Below the pieces are notes generated by a model. It searched no databases. It was not told the origin of the DNA and worked only from the letters and a program-made list of their open reading frames with translations. Shown here one piece after another: positions 1 to 7,513 of a DNA stretch of 18,077 nt. The position numbers were made by a program, and so were the translations under genes. Within the stretch, counting starts at the first letter, position 1. Every line of letters begins with the position of its first letter. This stretch comes from an uncultured Steroidobacter sp. (GTDB lineage Bacteria; Pseudomonadota; Gammaproteobacteria; Steroidobacterales; Steroidobacteraceae). The stretch covers positions 1-18,077 of the forward strand of contig CAMLEO010000129.1 of assembly GCA_946478975.1 (NCBI GenBank). The letters run 5' to 3'.

Positions 1-210
1 CTCACCAAGATGGACGAGTCGACCCAACAGACCGCGGCGCTGGTCGAAGAGGCCGCGGCCGCTGCCAAGGGCATGGAGCATCAGTCGCAGCAGCTCATCA
101 CCGAAGTGAGCTACTTCCGCACGGGAGATGCCGGGCACGACCCAGCTCAGCATCGTCCGGTTGCTCGCGCCAGCACTGAAACAAACGTTTCGTTATCGCG
201 CGCCGCCTGA
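1..210 (+). CDS. Methyl-accepting chemotaxis protein, C-terminal end (partial)
   Basis: The frame is open from the first base of the window, so the start lies upstream. The visible 69 residues begin LTKMDESTQQTAALVEEAAA and continue as a heptad-patterned helix. This is the distal end of the long cytoplasmic coiled coil that signals to CheA/CheW in chemoreceptors; the NAALVEEAAAA-type segment is a hallmark of the family. After the helix comes a loose tail of about 30 polar residues ending in SLSRAA, without a recognisable CheR/CheB-tethering pentapeptide. The ligand-binding and membrane parts are outside the window, so the stimulus cannot be inferred. A strong hairpin follows 13 bp after the stop, so this is probably the last gene of its transcript. 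Confidence 0.85.
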   Translation, partial: LTKMDESTQQTAALVEEAAAAAKGMEHQSQQLITEVSYFRTGDAGHDPAQHRPVARASTETNVSLSRAA

Positions 211-222
211 GCCGAGGGCGCG

Positions 223-248
223 AGACGTGCTATGTTTAGCACGTCTTT
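223..248 (+). terminator. Rho-independent terminator after the chemoreceptor gene
   Basis: A perfect 10-bp stem (AGACGTGCTA at 223-232 paired with TAGCACGTCT at 237-246) closes a 4-nt TGTT loop and is followed by a short T run (TTT at 246-248). The stem is strong and the position, just after the stop at 210, is right. The T tract is short, so termination may be partial. The HAD gene starts 25 bp further on. Confidence 0.7.
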
Positions 249-272
249 CGCGACTCTTGCCTGCAGGTTTGA

Positions 273-953
273 ATGATCGACGCCGACGTTTTGTTCGCCG
301 GCCGCACTTTTGCGGCCTTGCTGTTCGACATGGATGGCACGCTGCTCAGCTCCATCGAAGCCGCTGAACGAGTGTGGGGGCGCTGGGCCGCGCAGTTCGG
401 CATCGACGCCGCGACGTTTTTACCGACCATTCATGGCCGACGCACCATCGAATCGGTGCGCAGCCTGAACATTCCGGGCATGAACGTGGAAGAGCAGGCC
501 GACGCGATCACGCGCGCGGAGCTCGAAGACGTGGCGGGAATTCACGCGATCCCCGGCGCGATCGAGCTCATCGCGACCTTGCCCGAAGATCGCTGGGCCA
601 TCGTCACATCGGCCTCGCGGGCGCTCGCGACCCGCCGCCTGGACGCCATCGGCCTGCGCCCGCCGACGGTCTTCATCACCGCAGAAGATATTCCCAAAGG
701 CAAGCCGGATCCGGCGTGCTATCAGCTGGCCGCGAGCCAGCTCGGCTTCAAAGCGGAAGACTGCGTGGTTTTCGAAGATGCTGCCGCAGGCATCGAGGCA
801 GGTGAAAGGGCCGGTGCGGCTGTGGTCGTGATCACTGCAACCCATCAGCATCAAATCCACACGCCGCATCCGACGCTCGAGGATTATCGCAACCTGCGAG
901 CGATTGCGGCCGCCGGCGGCGAACTCGATCTGCGAAAATGCGCATCCCGATAG
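273..953 (+). CDS. HAD-superfamily hydrolase, sugar-phosphatase/phosphoglycolate-phosphatase-like
   Basis: The 226-residue protein has all four HAD motifs in order: DMDGT at 19-23 (nucleophile D19, general acid/base D21), VTSAS near 111-115, the lysine in KGKPDP (K144), and the acidic FEDAAAG at 167-173 (D169). The roughly 65-residue helical insert between motifs I and II is a small cap, as in the beta-phosphoglucomutase/YfbT/Gph subgroup. The expected reaction is Mg2+-dependent hydrolysis of a small phosphorylated metabolite, probably a sugar phosphate, in the cytosol; there is no signal peptide or membrane segment. The length is normal. The ATG at 273 puts motif I at the usual distance from the N terminus. 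The GST gene begins 12 nt after the stop, with its ribosome binding site directly after the stop codon, so the two are probably co-transcribed. The substrate cannot be read from sequence. Confidence 0.88.
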   Translation: MIDADVLFAGRTFAALLFDMDGTLLSSIEAAERVWGRWAAQFGIDAATFLPTIHGRRTIESVRSLNIPGMNVEEQADAITRAELEDVAGIHAIPGAIELIATLPEDRWAIVTSASRALATRRLDAIGLRPPTVFITAEDIPKGKPDPACYQLAASQLGFKAEDCVVFEDAAAGIEAGERAGAAVVVITATHQHQIHTPHPTLEDYRNLRAIAAAGGELDLRKCASR

Positions 954-965
954 AAGGACTCTCTC

Positions 966-1670
966 ATGGCCGATCTTGCTGCATTTCCCATCACTCGCAA
1001 ATGGCCCGCGAAACATCCGGACCGCTTGCAGCTGTATTCGCTGGCGACGCCGAACGGCGTCAAGGCGTCCATCATGCTGGAGGAGATCGGGCTGCCGTAC
1101 GAAGCGCACCGGGTGAACTTCGATACCAACGATCAGCTGTCGCCGGAATTCCTGTCGCTCAATCCGAACAACAAGATTCCCGCCATCCTCGATCCGAACG
1201 GTCCGAGCGGCCGGCCGCTGGCGTTGTTCGAGTCGGGTGCGATCCTGCTGTACCTGGCAGACAAGACCGGCAAGCTGCTGCCGCGGGATCCGAATCGTCG
1301 TTACGAAACGATTCAATGGCTGATGTTTCAGATGGCGGGTGTAGGTCCGATGTTCGGCCAGGTCGGCTTCTTCTATAAATTCGCCGGCAAGGACTTCGAA
1401 GACAAACGTCCGCGCGATCGTTATGTCGCCGAGACGAGGCGCCTGCTGGCCGTCCTGGAGCAGCAGCTCGAAGGCAAGTCGTGGATCCTGGGCGACGAAT
1501 ACACCATCGCCGATGTCGCCACCTTTCCCTGGGTTCGCAACCTCATCGGCTACTACGGCGCCGGCGAGCTGGTCGGCTTCAAGGATTTCCCCAACGTGCA
1601 GCGCGTGCTGAACGTGTTCCTGCAGCGTCCGGCGGTGATCTCTGGGTTGAATATTCCGCCGACGCCGTAG
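966..1670 (+). CDS. Glutathione S-transferase, YfcG/YghU-like (disulfide-bond oxidoreductase type)
   Basis: The 234-residue protein has a thioredoxin-fold N-terminal domain beginning LQLYSLATPNGVKASIMLEE, then LNPNNKIPAI with the cis-proline typical of GSTs, then LFESGAILLYLADKTG, which binds the gamma-glutamyl part of glutathione. The C-terminal all-helical domain carries the N-capping motif region YTIADVATFPWV. The TPNG motif in place of a catalytic Tyr/Ser/Cys and the NNKIP segment match the Nu-class E. coli YfcG/YghU group, which bind glutathione disulfide and show disulfide reductase activity. The start ATG is supported by AAGGA at 954-958, immediately after the stop of the HAD gene. The protein should be cytosolic. 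Its likely role is thiol redox or detoxification; no partner is obvious. Confidence 0.9.
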   Translation: MADLAAFPITRKWPAKHPDRLQLYSLATPNGVKASIMLEEIGLPYEAHRVNFDTNDQLSPEFLSLNPNNKIPAILDPNGPSGRPLALFESGAILLYLADKTGKLLPRDPNRRYETIQWLMFQMAGVGPMFGQVGFFYKFAGKDFEDKRPRDRYVAETRRLLAVLEQQLEGKSWILGDEYTIADVATFPWVRNLIGYYGAGELVGFKDFPNVQRVLNVFLQRPAVISGLNIPPTP

Positions 1671-1764
1671 ACCCGCCATGGTCCGGTAGATAATTTAATT
1701 CCAATGTAATGACTTCTTGATATTTTCGTTCTAGATTGGCGCTTCCTGCACGGGGAGCGCCCGA

Positions 1765-3336
1765 GTGACTGCCAGCCGGACCGGATCGATGCCGAAGCTG
1801 TTGCCCGCGACAGTGCTGGCATGGGTGTGGGCGTTCGCGTGCGAACCATTGCATGCCGCTGCACCAGTTTGGGACGCGGTTCCAAGGACGATCCGCTCGC
1901 AGCAGCCCGACCTGGTGTTGACCGGTGTCGTCACGGATGCCGATGCCAAGACAACCAGGCATGTTTCTTTCGACGTGCCCGAAGGCGTCGTGCGCCTGGG
2001 CATCGAGCTCGACTACACCGGTCGTGATCGGGGAACTGTCATCGATACCGGCGTGTTCGGGCCGGATGGATTTCGCGGCTGGAGTGGCAGCAGCAAGCGC
2101 GCCGTAGTTTTGGCTGCGACAGATGCGACGCCGGCCTTTCTCCCCGGGCCGATCCGGGCGGGGCAGTGGTCGCTCGACCTCGGCGTCTCCGCCATTCGAG
2201 CGCACGAACGCGCCGAATACACCGCGAAAGTCTATTTCTGGCGCCATGGCGACATGCCGCTCGTGTCGACGTTCTCGCCGGAGCCGCTGCGCCGGGAGGC
2301 CGGCTGGTATCGCGGCGACTTCCACATGCATGACGGTCACAGCGACGGCTTCTGCACCAGCCAGGCAGGGCAGCGCGTGCCTTGCCCTTTATATAAAACA
2401 GTGCAGGCGGCGGTGACCCGCCGGCTGGATTTCATTGCGATCACGGATCACAACACGACTGCGCACTTCAATGTCATGCACGAGCTGCAGCCGTTTCATG
2501 ACGAGCTGTTGTTGATTCCCGGCCGCGAGATGACGACGCCGCCCGGCCACGCCAACGTCTTCGGCACGACCGAGTTCATCGATTACCGGCTCGGCGGCCA
2601 GGATCAACGCAGCGTCAACGATGTGTTGCACGATGCGGCCGCGCTTCACGGTGTGATCGCGATCAATCATCCATCACGCATCACCAGCGAATCCTGCCGT
2701 GGCTGCGGTTGGACAGCTCAGGACACGGACTTTGGCTCTGTGACGGCGATCGAAGTGGCGAATGGCTACGACGAGTTTGCCGAGCACCCACGCGATGCCA
2801 AGGCGGGCACCGGCCTGGAGTACTGGCAACGCCTGCTCGATCGGGGTTTGCGCCTGACGGCGATCGGCGGCAGCGATACCCATGACGTCGATATCGGCAG
2901 TCTGGGCGTCGGCGTCCCCACAACCGTTGTATATGCCCGAGAGTTGTCGGAACGCGCCATCCTCGACGGTGTGCGTGCCGGGCACGTGTTCGTAGACGTT
3001 GCCGGTTCTCGCAACCGCCTGCTCACTGCTGAAGCCAGGGCCGGATCGAGCAGTGCTCAGATGGGAGATACGCTGCGTGCATCCGCCGGGACCGTAGTTC
3101 GGGTGAGTGCGCACGTGGTTGGATGCCAGTCGGCGCGCATCTTTCTTCTCGCTCAGGGCACCTCGGAACCTGCGGCCCAGGCGCAACTCGCAACCAACGA
3201 TGAAACAAGCACATTCGAGCTGCGTGCCGACGGCTCGCCTCGCTGGCTGCGCGTGGAAGTGCGTGCGACCGACGGGGTGCCGCTGTTGATCGGCAACCCG
3301 TTCTACCTGAACCACTCCAGCAGCCTCGCGCCCTGA
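1765..3336 (+). CDS. Exported PHP-domain metallohydrolase, CehA/McbA-like
   Basis: The 523-residue protein has an N-terminal signal peptide (hydrophobic core near 12-25, likely cleavage after LHA at 31) and a beta-rich domain to about residue 160. A PHP metal-binding domain follows: DFHMHD (H187, H189), ITDH (D228, H229), GRE (E255) with H262, NHP (H302) and GGSDTH (D371, H373). This complete ligand set is the pattern of the CehA/McbA branch of PHP phosphoesterase-like hydrolases, whose named members hydrolyse the carbamate ester carbaryl. The reaction here is probably hydrolysis of a phosphate or carbamate/ester bond in the periplasm. The GTG at 1765 is preceded by GGGGAG at 1752-1757 with a 7-nt spacer. 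An in-frame ATG at 1789 would leave a cleaner signal peptide and is a serious alternative. Cys311 and Cys314 (CRGC) could form a disulfide. The next gene has its own promoter. Confidence 0.82.
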   Translation: MTASRTGSMPKLLPATVLAWVWAFACEPLHAAAPVWDAVPRTIRSQQPDLVLTGVVTDADAKTTRHVSFDVPEGVVRLGIELDYTGRDRGTVIDTGVFGPDGFRGWSGSSKRAVVLAATDATPAFLPGPIRAGQWSLDLGVSAIRAHERAEYTAKVYFWRHGDMPLVSTFSPEPLRREAGWYRGDFHMHDGHSDGFCTSQAGQRVPCPLYKTVQAAVTRRLDFIAITDHNTTAHFNVMHELQPFHDELLLIPGREMTTPPGHANVFGTTEFIDYRLGGQDQRSVNDVLHDAAALHGVIAINHPSRITSESCRGCGWTAQDTDFGSVTAIEVANGYDEFAEHPRDAKAGTGLEYWQRLLDRGLRLTAIGGSDTHDVDIGSLGVGVPTTVVYARELSERAILDGVRAGHVFVDVAGSRNRLLTAEARAGSSSAQMGDTLRASAGTVVRVSAHVVGCQSARIFLLAQGTSEPAAQAQLATNDETSTFELRADGSPRWLRVEVRATDGVPLLIGNPFYLNHSSSLAP

Positions 3337-3385
3337 TCCGTTGCTCGATGCCGGCCATCCCGGGCGGGCAGGTTGCAAAATAATT

Positions 3386-3414
3386 TTGGAATTTTTAATC
3401 CACGGGTGTATAAA
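3386..3414 (+). promoter_or_regulatory. Sigma70-type promoter for the TonB-dependent receptor gene
   Basis: TTGGAA at 3386-3391 and TATAAA at 3409-3414 are separated by exactly 17 bp, in a sharply AT-rich island inside GC-rich DNA. Transcription would start near 3421, giving a leader of about 78 nt before the receptor start at 3499. The call rests on consensus match and context only. Confidence 0.6.
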
Positions 3415-3471
3415 ATGAAAAAAATGAATTACGACGCGATGACGCCGTCGATCGTGCGACACACTCGATAA
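3415..3471 (+). other. Possible short leader ORF (18 codons) upstream of the receptor gene
   Basis: An ATG at 3415, with a second in frame at 3424, opens a frame encoding MKKMNYDAMTPSIVRHTR and ends at TAA 3469-3471. It is in the same reading frame as the receptor gene and 27 bp upstream of it. No Shine-Dalgarno sequence precedes either ATG. The predicted transcript start (about 3421) would exclude the first ATG and make the second nearly leaderless. It may be chance; the frame, position and the duplicated stop region are the only reasons to list it. Confidence 0.2.
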
Positions 3472-3487
3472 CGACTCACTCGATAAC
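3462..3487 (+). repeat. 11-bp direct repeat in the receptor gene leader
   Basis: CACTCGATAAC occurs at 3462-3472 and again at 3477-3487, a period of 15 bp. The second copy ends directly at the ribosome binding site AAGGGG (3488-3493). Because the period is a multiple of three, both copies place a TAA stop in the receptor frame. It could be a recent small duplication or a binding site for a regulator. Confidence 0.6.
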
Positions 3488-3498
3488 AAGGGGTACCT

Positions 3499-6318
3499 AT
3501 GAAGTACGACGAATCGAGAGAACAACGCAGGCCGGTCGCCCTCGCCATTCCGGCGCTGGCACTGGCGAGCATGGCGATGAACGTCCAGGCAGGCACCGAT
3601 GCCGCGACCGTCGAGGCGGCGCCAGACAAACCCGCGGCTGTTTCGGGAACCTTGCAGAACACGCCGAATTCCAGCGACACGCTCAGTGAAGTGATCGTCG
3701 TGGCCAACCGCTACGAGGCGGCCAGTGCGCAGATCGCTGCAGTCAACACCGTCAGCGTCATGTCGGCGGACGATCTGGCACACACAGCGGTTCACAACGT
3801 CGCTGAAGCACTGGGACTGATGCCGGGCGTGAACGTCGTCAACACGGGCCAGTCGTATCTCGGCGGCGTCGATGGCGCATCCCGCGGCGAGGGAATGTTT
3901 GCTTCGATTCGGGGCCTCAACTCCGAATACAACGTCAACCTGATCAACGGCGTGCCAGTGGCGCAGGGCATGCCGTACAGCCGCGGCGTGCAGCTCAGCC
4001 TGCTGCCGCCTTCAGGGCTGCAAACCATCGTCATCAACAAAACATCCACCGCAGACATGGATGGCGACGCGATCGGCGGCACGGTCGATTTCCGCACGCC
4101 GACCGCATTCGATTCGGATCGCGGCGATTATGTGAGCTTCACCGCCGGCGGACGTCTGGAGAGCCGCGCTCGCGACTATGACGAACCGGGAACGGGCTAT
4201 AGCGGGGCCGGTGAGATCGCGCAGTTGTTTGGTAACGAGCAACAGTTCGGCGTCTACGCCAGTGCGTATTGGGACATCCGTCATTTCAACAACAGCTTTC
4301 TCGGTGCCGCACGCGAGGTGACCGGCGACGGTGCATGGGCATACGCGATCACGACGCCTAGCGGCGGCAACGCCGCTGGCTTCGATCCGAGCACGAACCT
4401 GATCACCACGGGCTTCAACGTCGGCGCGTCGTCGGGCTACACGCGGCGCTACGGCGGCGATATGTCGCTGGACTGGCGGGTGAGCGACGATACGAGCGTG
4501 TACCTGCGAGGTACGTATGCTGAAGCCAACACGCGCCAGGACAGCACGCAGAGCCAGGTGCTCGGGCGCGGCGTGGTCTATCAGCAGATCGGCACCACCG
4601 GTCTGTATCAGCCGCTGATCCGATATGTTTCTACTCGCGCCTGGTACTTCACCAACCCGGAGAAGGCCACGCTCGGCAGCGTGCAGCTCGGCGGAGAAAC
4701 GCATGCCGGCAAATGGACGCTGGCGCCCAAGGTGTTTTACGGCACCGGCGCCAACGACCGGCCGAATCACATCGAGATCTCGACCCGGCCGCTGATCAAT
4801 GGCGGCAACGGCTTTTTATATGGATCGAGCACGCTCGCGACCTACGATTCCGACGGCTTCCCCGTGCCGCTGCTGACGCCGGAAATGTTCGCTCAGCTGG
4901 ATGATGTTTCGACGCTGCCGGCGCGGCGTGCCGGCCAGCTCACCGAGACCCGCAGCTCACAGGACAAAATCGGCGCGCAGTTCGACGCGAAGTATGCGAT
5001 CGACAGCGGCCCGCTCGATTTTTTCCAGGTGGGCGTCAAGTACGTGCACAGCAAGCGCCTGGTGACCAATCTCGATTGGACCACTGCCGTGTTCTCGGAC
5101 GGGCGCACTTATGGCTCGCTCGGCTTCATCAATGGCGAATACGACCATGTGTACCCGGGCAAGTACGAGTGGTCGGTGCCGCAGGTCGATCAGCAGGCGC
5201 TGTTCAATGTGTTCCACACGTACGTCACTCCCGAGAACTTCGATACGTGCGGGTCGCTCGCGATCAACAATTCCAACTGCAACACGCAGAAGGGCACCGA
5301 AGCGGTGACTGCCGCGTACGCGCTCGCGAACTTCAAATGGGGAGAGCTCGAAGTCATACCGGGCGTGCGCTTCGAGCATGCGCAGATCGACAACACATTC
5401 TGGGTCACACCGTTCAGCAATGCCAACCAGGAGCAGCCGGGCCACTTCAGCTCCAACGACGTGAGTTACAACGAGGCGCTGCCGAGCGTGTTTGTGAACT
5501 ATCGTCCCTCGAACGACACGGTGTATCGCGGCTCGGTCTGGACCAGCTACACCCGGCCGCCGTTCGTGCAGCTCGCCGCCGCTTCGCAGATCCACGTGTC
5601 GGCGGACGGCACGACGACCATCACTCAGGGCAACCCGAACCTGAAGGCCATCGAGGCGGTCAACGTCGACCTGTCCGGCGAATGGAGCAACGACCATGGC
5701 GGCCATGCGATGGCGACCGCGTTCGGCAAGTTCCTGTCGAATTACATCTATGACAACGGCAACACGCTGGTGAGCCCGGTGACCAGCGGCTCAGGACAGG
5801 CGATCGTCACGCAACCGATGAATGGCGGCAACGGGCGCGTGTACGGGCTGGAGCTCGCGGCCCGGCAGAAATTCCAGGACTTGCCGGCGCCGTTCGACGG
5901 CTTCGGCATCGGCGGCAACGTGACCCGGCAGCACACGGAGGTGAATCTCAAGCTCGCCGGGCTCGACAACCCGGAGAGAATTCAGAATGCGCCCGACTGG
6001 CTGGCCAATGCCGAGCTGTTCTGGGAGAACTACGGCGTGTCGCTGGACCTTGCTTATCACTACGCCAGCGCCTATGTCTCGCAGTACGACTATATGAATC
6101 TGCGCGCCAGCTGGGACGATCTGTGGATCAGGCCGGTCCGGCGCGTGGACCTGCACGCCGGCTACAACTACAACGATTTGTGGCAGGTGGATCTGTCGGT
6201 TGCCAACCTGCTCAACGACATCACCTACTGGTCGCACGTGGGCGAGAACAGCATTGCGCTCTCGGACATCGTCGAGTCCGGCCGCACCACGCTGCTGACG
6301 TTCAAATATAATTTCTGA
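3499..6318 (+). CDS. TonB-dependent outer-membrane receptor, Xanthomonas/Caulobacter type
   Basis: The 939-residue protein has a signal peptide ending near residue 31 (MNVQA|G), a disordered linker and a TonB-box-like stretch DTLSEVIVVA near 60-69. The plug domain spans roughly 70-200, with VAEALGLMPGVNV, SIRGLNSEYNVNLINGVPV and INKTSTADMDGDAIGGTVDF. A 22-strand barrel fills the rest and ends in the outer-membrane targeting residue Phe (TFKYNF). The wording of the plug (RGL..EYN..L.NG, and KT.TADMDGD.IGG) is that of the TonB-Xanth-Caul group. Such receptors import large or scarce ligands (often glycans, also siderophores) using TonB/ExbBD energy. The start is supported by AAGGGG at 3488-3493, 5 nt before the ATG. 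An exported metallohydrolase lies upstream on the same strand, hinting at a shared substrate, but no sugar enzyme or siderophore gene adjoins it, so the ligand is unknown. Confidence 0.92.
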   Translation: MKYDESREQRRPVALAIPALALASMAMNVQAGTDAATVEAAPDKPAAVSGTLQNTPNSSDTLSEVIVVANRYEAASAQIAAVNTVSVMSADDLAHTAVHNVAEALGLMPGVNVVNTGQSYLGGVDGASRGEGMFASIRGLNSEYNVNLINGVPVAQGMPYSRGVQLSLLPPSGLQTIVINKTSTADMDGDAIGGTVDFRTPTAFDSDRGDYVSFTAGGRLESRARDYDEPGTGYSGAGEIAQLFGNEQQFGVYASAYWDIRHFNNSFLGAAREVTGDGAWAYAITTPSGGNAAGFDPSTNLITTGFNVGASSGYTRRYGGDMSLDWRVSDDTSVYLRGTYAEANTRQDSTQSQVLGRGVVYQQIGTTGLYQPLIRYVSTRAWYFTNPEKATLGSVQLGGETHAGKWTLAPKVFYGTGANDRPNHIEISTRPLINGGNGFLYGSSTLATYDSDGFPVPLLTPEMFAQLDDVSTLPARRAGQLTETRSSQDKIGAQFDAKYAIDSGPLDFFQVGVKYVHSKRLVTNLDWTTAVFSDGRTYGSLGFINGEYDHVYPGKYEWSVPQVDQQALFNVFHTYVTPENFDTCGSLAINNSNCNTQKGTEAVTAAYALANFKWGELEVIPGVRFEHAQIDNTFWVTPFSNANQEQPGHFSSNDVSYNEALPSVFVNYRPSNDTVYRGSVWTSYTRPPFVQLAAASQIHVSADGTTTITQGNPNLKAIEAVNVDLSGEWSNDHGGHAMATAFGKFLSNYIYDNGNTLVSPVTSGSGQAIVTQPMNGGNGRVYGLELAARQKFQDLPAPFDGFGIGGNVTRQHTEVNLKLAGLDNPERIQNAPDWLANAELFWENYGVSLDLAYHYASAYVSQYDYMNLRASWDDLWIRPVRRVDLHAGYNYNDLWQVDLSVANLLNDITYWSHVGENSIALSDIVESGRTTLLTFKYNF

Positions 6319-6321
6319 TCG

Positions 6322-6336
6322 AGGGTTACGAACCCT
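6322..6336. terminator. Short hairpin between convergent receptor and oxidoreductase genes (possible shared terminator)
   Basis: AGGGTT at 6322-6327 pairs with AACCCT at 6331-6336 around a 3-nt loop. It sits in the 7-bp gap between two convergent genes and overlaps the last codons of the minus-strand gene. There is no T tract on either side, so it is at best a weak bidirectional terminator. Confidence 0.3.
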
Positions 6337-7459
6337 TGTTGGGATTGATCAAATATTTCTCGCCGGTGGCGCGGCGGTTGTAGGCCTGAATGACTTCCGG
6401 CCGCAGCGCTTCGGCGAGAGAGATCTCCGCTGTGTAGTGGCTGGCGAACGTCGTCTTCAACTCGGCGACGATGCGCTCGCGGAGTTTCTGCGTGGCCTGC
6501 GGCCCGATCTTTTCCAGGAAGTAAGTGAGCAGCCAGCCGCTCACGCTCCAGGCCATGCCGACGGCGCTGCGATCGATCTCGATCGGGCGCGTGTCGAGCA
6601 CGCCATACGAATACACCTGCTTGTGCACCGCTGAGCCATAACGGCTGTAACTCGTGGCCTTGCGATTGATGGCGGCTTCCATGCAGATGAGGATTTGATT
6701 CGCGAGCTTGCCGCCGCCGACGGCGTCGAAAGCGATCGTCGCGCCGGTCGCAGCGATCGCGTCCGTCAGCTCCGTCATGAAATTCGGCGATGTGCTGTCG
6801 CAGACGTACCTGGCACCGATGTTCCGCAGAGTGGCCGTTTGCTCGGCGCTGCGCACGATGTTCACGAGCGGCACGCCGTCCTGCAAACAGATTTTGTTCA
6901 ACATCTGGCCGAGGTTGGAGGCGGCCGCCGTGTGAACCAGCGCTGTGTGATTCTCACGACGCATGTTCTCGACCATGCTCAATGCCGTGAGCGGATTGAC
7001 GAAGCAGGAAGCACCTTCGGCGGGCGTTGTTCCTGCGGGCAGCGGCAGGCACGCAGCCGCTTTCACCACGCGGTACTGAGAAAACATTCCGCCGCCCAGC
7101 GCGGCCACGGTTTTGCCCAGCAGTGCTCGAGCATCTGCGCCTGCTTTGACGACCACGCCCGCGCCTTCGTTGCCAACCACCATCGATTGGTCGGCCCGAG
7201 CGCCAACCACGCTCATGGCTTTCGGGAAAACCTTGGCGGTGAATGTCGGACTGTCAGCGGTGCCTCCGGCTCGTCCCGTCGAAAGATCGACCGGCCCGAG
7301 CAGCAACGCGAGATCCGAAGGGTTGAGCGGCGCGGCTTCGATGCGAATCAAAACTTCATCTGCCGCCGGCTCAGGGATCGGCGCTTCCTTCAGCGACAGT
7401 TGAAGCTCGCCACCGGCGGTGATCAGGGATCGAAGCTGCAGGTACGTGGAGTCGCTCAT
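6326..7459 (-). CDS. Zinc-independent MDR oxidoreductase (quinone oxidoreductase/enoyl reductase-like)
   Basis: The 377-residue protein has the GroES-like N-terminal fold with EVLIRIEAAPLNPSDLALL, then VVGNEGAGVVVKAG, then a Rossmann domain with LVHTAAASNLGQMLNKI in the NADPH-binding position and FDAVGGGKLANQ further on. The zinc-ligand Cys/His/Glu set of alcohol dehydrogenases is absent, so this is a zinc-free medium-chain dehydrogenase/reductase, the group that includes quinone oxidoreductases and 2-enoyl reductases. It should reduce a conjugated carbonyl or quinone with NADPH in the cytosol. The start has a clear ribosome binding site (AAGGA on the minus strand, 8 nt upstream). It lies 54 bp after the outer-membrane channel gene on the same strand with no obvious terminator between, so it is probably the last gene of the efflux operon. 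The substrate is not identifiable. Confidence 0.8.
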   Translation of the reverse strand: MSDSTYLQLRSLITAGGELQLSLKEAPIPEPAADEVLIRIEAAPLNPSDLALLLGPVDLSTGRAGGTADSPTFTAKVFPKAMSVVGARADQSMVVGNEGAGVVVKAGADARALLGKTVAALGGGMFSQYRVVKAAACLPLPAGTTPAEGASCFVNPLTALSMVENMRRENHTALVHTAAASNLGQMLNKICLQDGVPLVNIVRSAEQTATLRNIGARYVCDSTSPNFMTELTDAIAATGATIAFDAVGGGKLANQILICMEAAINRKATSYSRYGSAVHKQVYSYGVLDTRPIEIDRSAVGMAWSVSGWLLTYFLEKIGPQATQKLRERIVAELKTTFASHYTAEISLAEALRPEVIQAYNRRATGEKYLINPNKGS

Positions 7460-7513
7460 GAGTGTTGTCCTTGGTGCGCGATGCCCGCAGGTTACACGAT
7501 CTGAACCCTCGAC

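Noticed and set aside
420..1679. 419-codon open frame on the minus strand
   Set aside because: Antisense to the HAD and GST genes, both of which carry complete family motifs; no recognisable protein features.
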